A stretch of DNA of 64,000 nucleotides from Bacteroidota bacterium (GTDB lineage: Bacteria; Bacteroidota; Bacteroidia; Flavobacteriales; Flavobacteriaceae), in NCBI GenBank assembly GCA_023446155.1, contig JAEXIT010000004.1, positions 1 through 64,000 on the forward strand, read 5' to 3'. Shown piece by piece: positions 42,951-51,006 of the stretch. Both the position numbers and the translations under genes were made by a program. Within the stretch, counting starts at the first letter, position 1. Every line of letters begins with the position of its first letter. Under the pieces are notes generated by a model. It did not search any database. It was not told where the DNA came from and worked only from the letters and a program-made list of their open reading frames with translations.

Positions 42951-43127
42951 ATGGATGTATTTTTTTTGCAATTGTTACTATTGTGTCTGATTGCATTTAT
43001 CATTTTCAGCCTGTTTAAATTAGGTATATCCAAAATGAATCTGGATAAAAAACTTATTTGGTGCATTCTGATACTTGCTTTTCCGGTTTCGGGAAGTCTG
43101 GCCTATTTTATTGTCGGAAATAAATAA
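42951..43127 (+). CDS. Small two-helix membrane protein, PLDc_N-like, copy 2
   Basis: 58 residues, a tandem paralogue of the preceding gene (LLTAFIIFSLFRL / CLIAFIIFSLFKL; KIIWCILIPAFPVLGSLAYFIVGKK / KLIWCILILAFPVSGSLAYFIVGNK). Both copies look intact. Same unknown role; the two may form a heteromer or be dose duplicates. Confidence 0.65.
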   Translation: MDVFFLQLLLLCLIAFIIFSLFKLGISKMNLDKKLIWCILILAFPVSGSLAYFIVGNK

Positions 43128-43201
43128 ACGTTCAATTGATTTAATTATAGGGACAGCTATATTTTGTGATAATTTAGCTTTTTATTTAGAATGATTCTTA
43201 T

Positions 43202-43209
43202 TAATTTTG
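43202..43209 (+). promoter_or_regulatory. -7 element of the ankyrin-DUF2271-reductase operon
   Basis: TAATTTTG, 59 bases before the ankyrin ATG. Confidence 0.4.
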
Positions 43210-43268
43210 CCCGACCGTGATTTTGCAGTAGTTACTGTAAAGACGGTATCATTCAAAACCAAATTATC

Positions 43269-44756
43269 ATGACTATAAACATCAAACAGCTATTTATCGC
43301 TTCGATAACACTGGCTTCTGTAACGCTTCACGCGCAACAAAATGTATTTTTAGAGCGGTCTTTCTGGAAAAAAAATCCTGATATCACCACAATAAAAGCG
43401 GAAATCCAAAAAGGAGGAAATCCTTCACAGCTAAACAGTAATGCTTTTGATCCGATTGTATTTGCGATAACCGAACAGGTTTCTAACGATGCAATCAAAT
43501 TTTTATTGGCACAGCCAGGTAACGATGTAAATAAGCTAACACACGATGGGAGAACCTATCTGTTTTGGGCTGCCTATAAAGGTAACATCGAGTTGATGGA
43601 ATATTTATTGAGCAAAGGGGCTAAAACGGATTTACAGGATGATAAAGGCTATACCGTATTGAATTTTGCCGCTGCTACTGGTCAGGCGAATACAAAAGTG
43701 TACGATTTATGTCTGAAAAACGGAGCGAATCTGAAAAAAGATCTGGATCACGAAGGTGCCAATGCACTTTTACTGATCGCAGCTTATGATAAAGATTTTT
43801 CTTTGATCAATTACTTTGTAAATAAAGGATTGGATCTTAAAAGTACCGACGCCAATGGGAATACGGCTTTTAACTATGCCGCCAGAACCGGAAATATCGA
43901 GACCTTAAAAGCCTTGTTAAAAAAAGGAGTGAAGTTTAACGATAACGCGATGATCTTTGCGAGTCAGGGAACACGTAGTACGGCCAATACACTGGATGTT
44001 TACCAATATTTGGAGGAGTTAAAAATCAAACCGACAGCTACCGGGAAAAACGGAGAAACCGTTTTACATGCTATCGTTAGAAAAGACAAACAAGGTGATA
44101 TTATCAAGTATTTCCTTTCTAAAGGGGTGGATGTAAATCAACCGGACAAAGAAGGAACAACGGCTTTTATGAATGCAGCAGCTAGTAATAGTGATCTTGA
44201 AGTATTGAATATTTTGTTACCTTCGGTTAAAAATATCAATCAGGCAAATAAAAAAGGAGCGACAGCATTGCTTTTGGCAGTACGCTACAATACTCCGGAA
44301 GTGGTTCGTTTGTTGCTGAGTAAAGAAGCTGACGTAAAAGCAGTAGATGCTAACGGAGATAATGCTGTCGCTTACCTGATGCAATCGTACACGACACAGA
44401 AAGAAGAACAGTTCCGTGCCAAATTAAAAACACTGGAGCAAACCGGATTAAATGTTGCGGCACCTCAGAAAAACGGAAATACATTATTACATATGGCGGT
44501 AGCTAAAAACGATATGTCGTTGATCAAATTAATCGAAGGCTATAAATCGGATGTAAACGCCAAAAATAAAGAAGGAATGACAGCGTTGCATAAGGCGGCT
44601 TTGGTGGCTCAGGACGATACCATTTTAAAGCACCTGATCAATAACCTTGATGCTAAAAAATCAATCCAGACGGAGTTTAAAGAAACAGCCTATGACCTGG
44701 CTTCTGAAAACGAAACATTGACCAAAAATAAAGTAGCAATAGACTTCTTAAAATAA
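43269..44756 (+). CDS. Exported ankyrin-repeat protein
   Basis: 495 residues: signal peptide (FIASITLASVTLHAQQ) and about a dozen ankyrin repeats from residue 45 on, with classic units such as DGRTYLFWAAYKGNIELMEYLLSKGAKTDLQDDKGYTVL, NGNTAFNYAARTGNIETLKALLKKG and NGNTLLHMAVAKNDMSLIKLIEG. Exported ankyrin proteins act as binding scaffolds, here probably in the periplasm. The gene opens an operon with a DUF2271 protein (4-bp gap) and a PepSY-flavin reductase (11-bp gap), so a helper role in membrane redox or metal handling is inferred. Confidence 0.9.
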   Translation: MTINIKQLFIASITLASVTLHAQQNVFLERSFWKKNPDITTIKAEIQKGGNPSQLNSNAFDPIVFAITEQVSNDAIKFLLAQPGNDVNKLTHDGRTYLFWAAYKGNIELMEYLLSKGAKTDLQDDKGYTVLNFAAATGQANTKVYDLCLKNGANLKKDLDHEGANALLLIAAYDKDFSLINYFVNKGLDLKSTDANGNTAFNYAARTGNIETLKALLKKGVKFNDNAMIFASQGTRSTANTLDVYQYLEELKIKPTATGKNGETVLHAIVRKDKQGDIIKYFLSKGVDVNQPDKEGTTAFMNAAASNSDLEVLNILLPSVKNINQANKKGATALLLAVRYNTPEVVRLLLSKEADVKAVDANGDNAVAYLMQSYTTQKEEQFRAKLKTLEQTGLNVAAPQKNGNTLLHMAVAKNDMSLIKLIEGYKSDVNAKNKEGMTALHKAALVAQDDTILKHLINNLDAKKSIQTEFKETAYDLASENETLTKNKVAIDFLK

Positions 44757-44760
44757 GAAT

Positions 44761-45252
44761 ATGAAAAAACTGTTTAAAGTAGCCCTCATCCTTGCGTTGA
44801 CATTTTGTTCGGGAGTTACCGTAATGGCGCAAAAAACCGGATCATCAAAATATAAATGTATGGTTCAGATGACAAATTATCCCGGTGAAGGTGCTTATAT
44901 TGTCGTATCGCTAATCGATCCGAAAGGAGCCTATGAAAAAACACTTTATGTGATGGGTGACGATAAAAAATGGTACAAAGACCTGAAAGAATGGCATAAG
45001 TTCCATACTAAAAAACCGGCTAATCTTAGTGCCATCACCGGAGCATCGGTTTCGGGTGGGGAACGCAGTATCACGGTATTGGAATTGGAAAATGCTAAGA
45101 TTAATGCGGGATACAGCCTTCGATTCGAATCGGCTGTGGAAAACCAGGAATACCGCGTAAAAGATATCGAATTCCCATTAACAACCGAGAATCTTTCCGG
45201 TAAAAATGAAGGTACGGGATATATCCGTTACGTACGTATCAGTCCGAATTAA
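44761..45252 (+). CDS. DUF2271 exported protein
   Basis: 163 residues, signal peptide ending VMAQ, then the DUF2271 pattern: YKCMVQMTNYPGEGAYIVVSLIDPKGAYEKTLYVMGDDKKWYKDLKEWHKF, and the SAITGASVSGGERSI segment. The DUF2271 family is periplasmic and occurs repeatedly next to PepSY-domain or FAD-linked membrane reductases; no activity is established. ITGAS resembles the flavinylated or FMN-binding loops of related redox proteins, but there is no clear flavin-attachment threonine. Confidence 0.85.
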   Translation: MKKLFKVALILALTFCSGVTVMAQKTGSSKYKCMVQMTNYPGEGAYIVVSLIDPKGAYEKTLYVMGDDKKWYKDLKEWHKFHTKKPANLSAITGASVSGGERSITVLELENAKINAGYSLRFESAVENQEYRVKDIEFPLTTENLSGKNEGTGYIRYVRISPN

Positions 45253-45263
45253 CAACTGGAAAT

Positions 45264-47459
45264 ATGACAATCTCATTATGGAGATACAGCCATTTAGCTT
45301 TGGCTGTATCTTCTTTTCTCTTTATAGCCCTGGCTTCCGTAACGGGAATTGTACTTGCCTTCGAACCCGTTCTGCAAAAAACACAACCCTATCGCGCAGC
45401 TGACTTTAACCAAATCACGGTATCCGAAATGCTACCGGTACTGAAAAAGGAATACGACGAAATTACCGATGTGACTATCGATGCCAATCAGTTTGTAATT
45501 GCCAAAGTGATTGATGCCGATGGTAAGGATGCAACGGTTTATGTGAATCCGAAAACAGGAAAATCACTTGGGGCGGTGCCCAAAGAAAACGAATTTTTCC
45601 GATGGGTAACCACGCTGCACCGGTCGCTTTTTCTACATGAAACCGGTCGGGTTTTTATAGGTATAACAGCCTTTTTACTATTACTTATTGCGAGTACCGG
45701 AACGGTTTTAGTGATCCAGCGACAACGCGGAGTAAAGCGTTTTTTTACCCGGATTGTAAAAGAAAACTTCGCGCAGTATTACCACGTATTATTGGGGCGA
45801 CTGGCATTAATTCCGATTCTGATCATTACTATAACCGGAACCTATCTGTCATTAGTGCGCTTTGAATTGGTACCGCCCGAAAAAAAGATAACACATGCTA
45901 TCGATTTTGATGCCATCCGTTCGGAACCGGCTCAAAAGTTATCCGATTTTAAGGTGTTTCAAAAGTTACCTTTATCCGAAGTACAATCCATTGAATTTCC
46001 GTTTTCCGAAGATGTAGAGGATTATTATACGTTTAAACTGAAAGACCGGGAATTGGTCGTGAATCAGGTAACAGGTGATATCCTGAGTGAAATACCATAT
46101 TCACAAACCACGCTTTTGTCGAATCTGAGTCTTACGTTGCACACCGGACGTTCGAGTGCCATTTGGGCGCTGGTTCTGGCGATAGCCGCTGCGAACATCC
46201 TGTTTTTTATTTATTCCGGTTTTGCAATTACGTTAAAAAGACGCGGAAATCGTGTTCGGAATACATTTAAAAGTGACGAAAGCCGTTTTATACTTCTGGT
46301 AGGATCTGAAAATGGGACGACATTTCGTTTTGCAAATGCCGTTCACGAACAGTTATTGAAACAAGGCGAGAAGTCCTTTATCACGGAATTAAATGCATAT
46401 ACCGTTTTTCCAAAAGCGGAACACCTCATCTTGTTTACGGCTACATACGGTTTGGGAGACGCGCCGACGAATGCGGCAAAATTCCGTGCACTATTGGAAA
46501 AACAACCGCAATTGCAACCGATCCGTTTTTCGGTTTTAGGCTTCGGATCTAAATCGTATCCTGATTTCTGTAAGTTTGCTTTTGAGGTTCATAATATATT
46601 GGAACAACAAACATGGGCAGAACCATTTCTGGATATTCATACGGTTAATGATAAATCTCCGGATGATTTCCAACGTTGGGGAACCCTTTGGTCACAAAAA
46701 GCCGAAATTCCTTTTTCCGGATCGATGATTGATTTTTCAGTAAAACCCAAAGGATTGAAATCGTTTACCGTAGTTGCGAAAACGGAACTGGCACATACTG
46801 ATGGTGCTTTTCTGATTCAGATCGCACCACAACGGAACTTAAAATTCACCTCCGGGGATTTATTGGCGATTTATCCGGCAAACGATCACCGGGAACGACA
46901 GTATTCAATTGGGAAAGTAAACAATACAGTACAATTGAGTGTGAAATTATATCCCGGAGGTTTGGGATCGTCATATTTGTATGAACTAAAACCAGGAGAT
47001 GAACTAAAAGGTCGAATTGTTGGTAATGAACATTTTCACTTTCCGAAAAAAGTCCAAAACGTGATTATGATTTCAAACGGAACCGGAATTGCCCCGTTTT
47101 TAGGAATGCTGGACGAAAATAAAGACACCAATTGCTATCTATATTGTGGTTTTAGGGGAGAGGCTTCATTTGATCTTTATCGGGATGGTATCGAAGCTTG
47201 TCTTACGTCACAAAAATTAAAACAATTGCATATTGCCTACTCACGCGAAGGCGCAAAACAGTATGTAAAGGATTTACTGGCCCGGGATGCGGTTTTTATT
47301 GCCGAAACCTTGCAATCGGGTGGTGTGATCATGATCTGTGGCTCCTTGGCAATGCAACAGAATGTGATGACACTACTGGATACGATTTGTAATGAACACA
47401 ACGGTATGGCACTGAGTCATTATCAATCGCACAACCAAATACTGACGGACTGTTATTAG
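45264..47459 (+). CDS. PepSY-domain membrane diflavin reductase
   Basis: 731 residues in three parts. The PepSY-associated membrane domain (1-340) has four spans (about 7-30, 130-152, 175-200 and 300-325) and the first-span phrase WRYSHLALAVSSFLFIALASVTGIVLAFEP. A flavodoxin domain (about 350-490) contains GSENGTTFRFANAV and TATYGLGDAPTNA. An FAD/NAD(P)H reductase domain (about 500-731) has RERQYSIGK (FAD site), SNGTGIAPFLG and the usual C-terminal dinucleotide fold. Electrons should pass from NADPH through FAD and FMN to the membrane and a periplasmic acceptor, such as ferric iron. The acceptor is inferred only. Closes the operon, with a terminator at 47471. Confidence 0.9.
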   Translation: MTISLWRYSHLALAVSSFLFIALASVTGIVLAFEPVLQKTQPYRAADFNQITVSEMLPVLKKEYDEITDVTIDANQFVIAKVIDADGKDATVYVNPKTGKSLGAVPKENEFFRWVTTLHRSLFLHETGRVFIGITAFLLLLIASTGTVLVIQRQRGVKRFFTRIVKENFAQYYHVLLGRLALIPILIITITGTYLSLVRFELVPPEKKITHAIDFDAIRSEPAQKLSDFKVFQKLPLSEVQSIEFPFSEDVEDYYTFKLKDRELVVNQVTGDILSEIPYSQTTLLSNLSLTLHTGRSSAIWALVLAIAAANILFFIYSGFAITLKRRGNRVRNTFKSDESRFILLVGSENGTTFRFANAVHEQLLKQGEKSFITELNAYTVFPKAEHLILFTATYGLGDAPTNAAKFRALLEKQPQLQPIRFSVLGFGSKSYPDFCKFAFEVHNILEQQTWAEPFLDIHTVNDKSPDDFQRWGTLWSQKAEIPFSGSMIDFSVKPKGLKSFTVVAKTELAHTDGAFLIQIAPQRNLKFTSGDLLAIYPANDHRERQYSIGKVNNTVQLSVKLYPGGLGSSYLYELKPGDELKGRIVGNEHFHFPKKVQNVIMISNGTGIAPFLGMLDENKDTNCYLYCGFRGEASFDLYRDGIEACLTSQKLKQLHIAYSREGAKQYVKDLLARDAVFIAETLQSGGVIMICGSLAMQQNVMTLLDTICNEHNGMALSHYQSHNQILTDCY

Positions 47460-47470
47460 TCCCACAATGT

Positions 47471-47503
47471 AAAAAGCGCAACTGTTTTCAGTTGCGCTTT
47501 TTA
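47471..47503 (+). terminator. Rho-independent terminator
   Basis: Arms AAAAAGCGCAACTG / CAGTTGCGCTTTTT with a TTTT loop. Confidence 0.9.
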
Positions 47504-47527
47504 TTTAGGGATGTCAGGCTGTATGGT

Positions 47528-48781
47528 TTATAATAATATTTCGGTCATTATAGCGACATCCTGTAAGGCTGTTATCAATGCGGTGAGTTGTTCGATTTCC
47601 ACATGATCCATAACCACAATTTTGTACCATTGGTTGGACGCGTCGTGTTTTTGAGGTACCATGTTAAAGCGGTTGGCAATAGGTTCCGGTATATGAGAGG
47701 CACGCACAGTTACAATATTCATAGTAGGTTCTCGGAAATATGGAATTTCCAAAGCATCCAGTTGTTGGCACAACCAGTTCGTCCGCATTTGTAAAATGCA
47801 AACTTTTTCAAACCAACCGTGTGCTCCATAGGTCGTCAGGATCAACCATACGGCCACAGCATTTGCTCCGGAACGGCTTCCGCAGAGTGTCAGATCAAGA
47901 CCTTCCACATATTCGGCTTCTTTGGTGAGTACGTTTTCGATAAGTCCTTTTCGACTAATGAAAACCCCCGTTCCATAAGGAGCCTGTAGCATTTTATGGG
48001 CGTCGATGGTAATGGAACTGATGTTTGGATTTCGGAAATTAAGTTCGGAAGAAACATTACTAAACGGATAAACAAAACCGCCATAGGCTGCATCAATATG
48101 CAATTTATAGTCCAGCTGGTGTTTTTCGAGCAGCGAAGTATAAACCTCCGGATCATCTACCGAACCAAACATGGTCGTACCCATATTGGCCACCACGATA
48201 AAGTATTTTTTACCGTTTTCTTTCGCCCTGAGCAACAGCTGATCCAGTGTTTTGGGTATAATGGAACGATTTTCAAAATCAACCGGAACCTTTAACCAAT
48301 CGATCAGTAACAGATTGGCTCCTTTTGGAATGGAGTAGTGCGTGTCTTCCGAAGCGAGGATTGCAATTTCGTGGGGCTGTGCTCCAAAAGTGTTGATAAA
48401 ATAATTCCGATAAATCCAGAGTGCCTGTATATTGGCTTCGGTTCCGCCGGGCGCAATATAACCATCGAATTTTTCCGGTTCTGCATGGAATATATCAATT
48501 GCAATGATATTGAGTACTTCGCGTTCGATTTCCTGAGTTCCTTTAAAGGCCTTTTCGGAGGTGCCAAATGTATGACAACCGATATGGTTTGGATTGGCTA
48601 CAAAGGATTGTAGCATCGGGGCATCTTTTAAAAATGGCGCTTCTTCGTAAAATACTTTACCATCCAGTTTGGAGGCCGGATAGCCCAGAGAAGGATCTTG
48701 TGAAAAATTGACGTTTTCTGCCAGGGCTTGCCGGATACGTAACTGACGTTCGGTGGCCGAGAGTTTTTTCCAGTAATACAT
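47528..48781 (-). CDS. PLP-dependent decarboxylase, group II (aspartate/tyrosine-type)
   Basis: 417 residues, fold-type I. The PLP site is visible as PGGTEANIQA (111-120), HIDAAYGGF with Asp230, and Lys263 in DAHKMLQAPYGTGV. This is the group II amino-acid decarboxylase family (glutamate, tyrosine, aspartate or aromatic amino acid). Substrate is not decided by motifs; length and the short C-terminal domain resemble MfnA-like or PanP-like enzymes more than GadB. It would act in the cytoplasm. Single gene, convergent with the reductase operon, 70 bp apart. Confidence 0.85.
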   Translation of the reverse strand: MYYWKKLSATERQLRIRQALAENVNFSQDPSLGYPASKLDGKVFYEEAPFLKDAPMLQSFVANPNHIGCHTFGTSEKAFKGTQEIEREVLNIIAIDIFHAEPEKFDGYIAPGGTEANIQALWIYRNYFINTFGAQPHEIAILASEDTHYSIPKGANLLLIDWLKVPVDFENRSIIPKTLDQLLLRAKENGKKYFIVVANMGTTMFGSVDDPEVYTSLLEKHQLDYKLHIDAAYGGFVYPFSNVSSELNFRNPNISSITIDAHKMLQAPYGTGVFISRKGLIENVLTKEAEYVEGLDLTLCGSRSGANAVAVWLILTTYGAHGWFEKVCILQMRTNWLCQQLDALEIPYFREPTMNIVTVRASHIPEPIANRFNMVPQKHDASNQWYKIVVMDHVEIEQLTALITALQDVAIMTEILL

Positions 48782-48976
48782 AGACTATAAATGAATTTCT
48801 ACAAAATAAAGACCAGTTTCGCGAATAAAATATGATAAATGTTAGGTTATTGAATGAAAAGTTCAATTTTTAGATTAAAAATGCAGTTTTCAAGACAATA
48901 CGATTTGAATGTAATCGAAATAAGTTGCGCAATGTGCAACTTGTAAGGATAACCCAAGGGGTACCAAAGACTCTTT

Positions 48977-49010
48977 TTTGACTAATTAATGGGTTTATTT
49001 GACTCATTAG
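48977..49010 (+). promoter_or_regulatory. Direct repeat TTTGACTmATTAr, 21-bp period, before the -7 box
   Basis: Two copies two helical turns apart, ending 18 bases upstream of TATCTTTG. This position suits an activator or repressor binding cooperatively, but it is only a pattern. Confidence 0.35.
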
Positions 49011-49028
49011 TACCGGTTAATTCTTAGT

Positions 49029-49036
49029 TATCTTTG
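49029..49036 (+). promoter_or_regulatory. -7 element of the IdeS-like lipoprotein gene
   Basis: TATCTTTG, with the nearest TTG at 48999-49001 (27 bp away, longer than usual). Confidence 0.4.
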
Positions 49037-49230
49037 TATTTGATGTTTGGAAGCTACTGGAATAGCGATGGCTGCGAACTGAAGGACAGATCGTTTTGGT
49101 TATATGATATCGCAATTATCCCTGTTTTACGATACTGTTCCAATCGCCCTCCCCGGGGTTAATTATCGGGCATCGGCTTTAATTCCAGGTAGAGATTATT
49201 AATTCTTGAAAACGTTATCGATATATTAAA

Positions 49231-50874
49231 ATGAATAAATACACAAATTATATGCAGCGCGCATTACGTTATGTAAAGGTGATTTTTTTTACTGTGGTTT
49301 TGATTTCCTGTACGAAGGAAGACGATATTGTATCGACATCAGATGGCAATGCGGGAATAAAAGAGCTCCAGGTAAAATTTGCCGTAAGTGATTTTAAAGA
49401 AAGTACCGTAACCAGTCAGACGGAACAGGAGGCGGCAGTTAAAAAACTGGCAGTATTCCTGTTTAATACCGACGGGGAGGAGGTGATTCAGGAGGATCGC
49501 TACCATACTTTTGCGAATGGAAAAACGACGGTTACCGTTCCGGAGGGAGCAAGAGATCAGGACTTGCGAATTTATTTACTGGCCAATACGGATATTCCGG
49601 GTGATGCTATCACGGAACAGGAGTTGTTGCATTATAAAGCAAGCGTTGCCCCGGATACTTTTTTGAATAAAGGGTTTCCGATGTGTACGAAAGGAGTAAC
49701 GGTTACCAAAGAAACGAACGGTACTGTGGGTCCGCTGTCGCTGCAAAGAGTTCCGTCGGCCCTGTATGTTCAGGTAATGGAAAAAGAAGGCCTTGAAAAC
49801 CTTTATAATAATAGTTATAGTATTGCGGTTGAAGGTTTGCAATTAAGTGAAGGCGCCTTTTTTGAGGATATCGTTGCAACAACAGCCGCTCAGGAAAGAA
49901 CCGATTACAGTTCGAAGTTAACGGCGGTTAATACTCCGGAAAATGTTGCGTATTTCTACCAGAGTGCAGAGGTAACGATTCATATTATTCCGAAAGATTC
50001 GAAGTTGGGGAAAACCAAAACAATTACAATGGATACGACTAAAACGATAGGTCGTAACAAAAAATATTTGCTGAAAATAGTACCGGTAGCGCCGGTAGCC
50101 GATAGGGTAATGGATTTTGCAATACAGGTTGTCGATTGGGATACGGATATGATTTTGGTCGAAGTACCCGTTGCTGCAAGTCCGATACCTGAAAAAAGAA
50201 CACTTTTTGCCGAAGGGGTTGATTTGAAATCGGGATGGTACGATCTGGATAAATCATGGGGAAGAGGAGGTTTTTCGATGGATAGTAATATGTGTTGGGC
50301 CGCGACATCAGCCAATATGTTACAATGGTGGCAGGATCGCTATGTAGCGGGTGGCAACACTCTTCCTGAAGGTACGCCTGATGGATTTACTCCCGGAAGA
50401 GAAAATGCAACGTATCGGCAATTGGCTATTTTTGAAACGTTAGCGGCTGAATATCCGAATACTACGGGGAATACATTTAATGGGGTAACATCCCATTTGA
50501 TGAAATTTTTCCCTACTATTTTCCCCAATGCGGCGCCATTTTTGGATGATACATACTTTTCTGAGAAAAATCCTGCCACCATAAAAGAGGCTTCCGATTT
50601 TATAATTAATAGTCTTAGAGAAAATGGCGTTCTTTCGGTGTTTACAACTCCGTCACCTCATGTGAGAACACTTTGGGGATGTATTTATGATACGGGTACA
50701 GGAATCGTCGAAAGTGTTTATCTGACCGATTCCGATGATCGTAGGGTCGTACTATGGCAGGAAATGCCCGTAAAAGTTTCGACCGATGGAAAGATATTGA
50801 TTGGAACCACAGAACTAAAAAATATTTCAGCACTATATGCTTATCCGGGGCGCACTAAAAATCCTATATTGTGA
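49231..50874 (+). CDS. Lipoprotein fusing a fimbrillin-like region to an IdeS/Mac-type (C66) cysteine protease
   Basis: 547 residues. The lipobox LISC gives Cys27. Residues about 45-310 follow fimbrillin-type (FimA/Mfa-like) phrases of Bacteroidota: KKLAVFLFNTDGEEV, RIYLLANTD, RVPSALYVQV, TIGRNKKYLLKI, FAIQVVDWD. Residues about 330-545 resemble the IgG-cleaving IdeS/Mac family: WYDLDKSW, then NMCWAATSANMLQWW with Cys355, PHVRTLWGCIYD with His477, and YLTDSDD with Asp500 and Asp502, the same spacing as the IdeS Cys-His-Asp-Asp set. It should be an outer-membrane-anchored, possibly surface-exposed, endopeptidase. The substrate is unknown; homologues in Bacteroidota need not cut antibodies. Terminator-like sequence and a 190-base leader flank it. 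Confidence 0.85.
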   Translation: MNKYTNYMQRALRYVKVIFFTVVLISCTKEDDIVSTSDGNAGIKELQVKFAVSDFKESTVTSQTEQEAAVKKLAVFLFNTDGEEVIQEDRYHTFANGKTTVTVPEGARDQDLRIYLLANTDIPGDAITEQELLHYKASVAPDTFLNKGFPMCTKGVTVTKETNGTVGPLSLQRVPSALYVQVMEKEGLENLYNNSYSIAVEGLQLSEGAFFEDIVATTAAQERTDYSSKLTAVNTPENVAYFYQSAEVTIHIIPKDSKLGKTKTITMDTTKTIGRNKKYLLKIVPVAPVADRVMDFAIQVVDWDTDMILVEVPVAASPIPEKRTLFAEGVDLKSGWYDLDKSWGRGGFSMDSNMCWAATSANMLQWWQDRYVAGGNTLPEGTPDGFTPGRENATYRQLAIFETLAAEYPNTTGNTFNGVTSHLMKFFPTIFPNAAPFLDDTYFSEKNPATIKEASDFIINSLRENGVLSVFTTPSPHVRTLWGCIYDTGTGIVESVYLTDSDDRRVVLWQEMPVKVSTDGKILIGTTELKNISALYAYPGRTKNPIL

Positions 50875-50952
50875 TATTTGTCAGAAAATCCTAAAATATC
50901 ATATACCGATGGTCAGTGATTTTCAATAAAGCAAAAAGCACAGCCTTTAGAA

Positions 50953-50985
50953 ATAAAAAAGGGCCGTCCCGAAAGACAGCCCCTA
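50953..50985 (-). terminator. Terminator of the 1471-residue gene
   Basis: On the minus strand a GGGGCTGTC-TTTCG-GACGGCCC stem (one wobble pair) is followed by TTTTTTATTT, 20 bases past the stop codon. Confidence 0.8.
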
Positions 50986-51006
50986 TTTGGATATGGTTAG
51001 TGTTGA

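Larger units (their letters stand above)
48782..49230. other. Long intergenic region upstream of the IdeS-like gene
   Basis: Contains an inverted repeat AAGTTGC-GCAATGT-GCAACTT (48922-48942), a direct repeat TTTGACTAATTAA (48977-48989) and TTTGACTCATTAG (48998-49010) spaced by 21 bp, and a TATCTTTG -7 box at 49029-49036, which predicts a 190-base leader. The part at 49050-49190 is GC-richer than the flanks and could be structured. No coding sequence supported. Confidence 0.5.
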
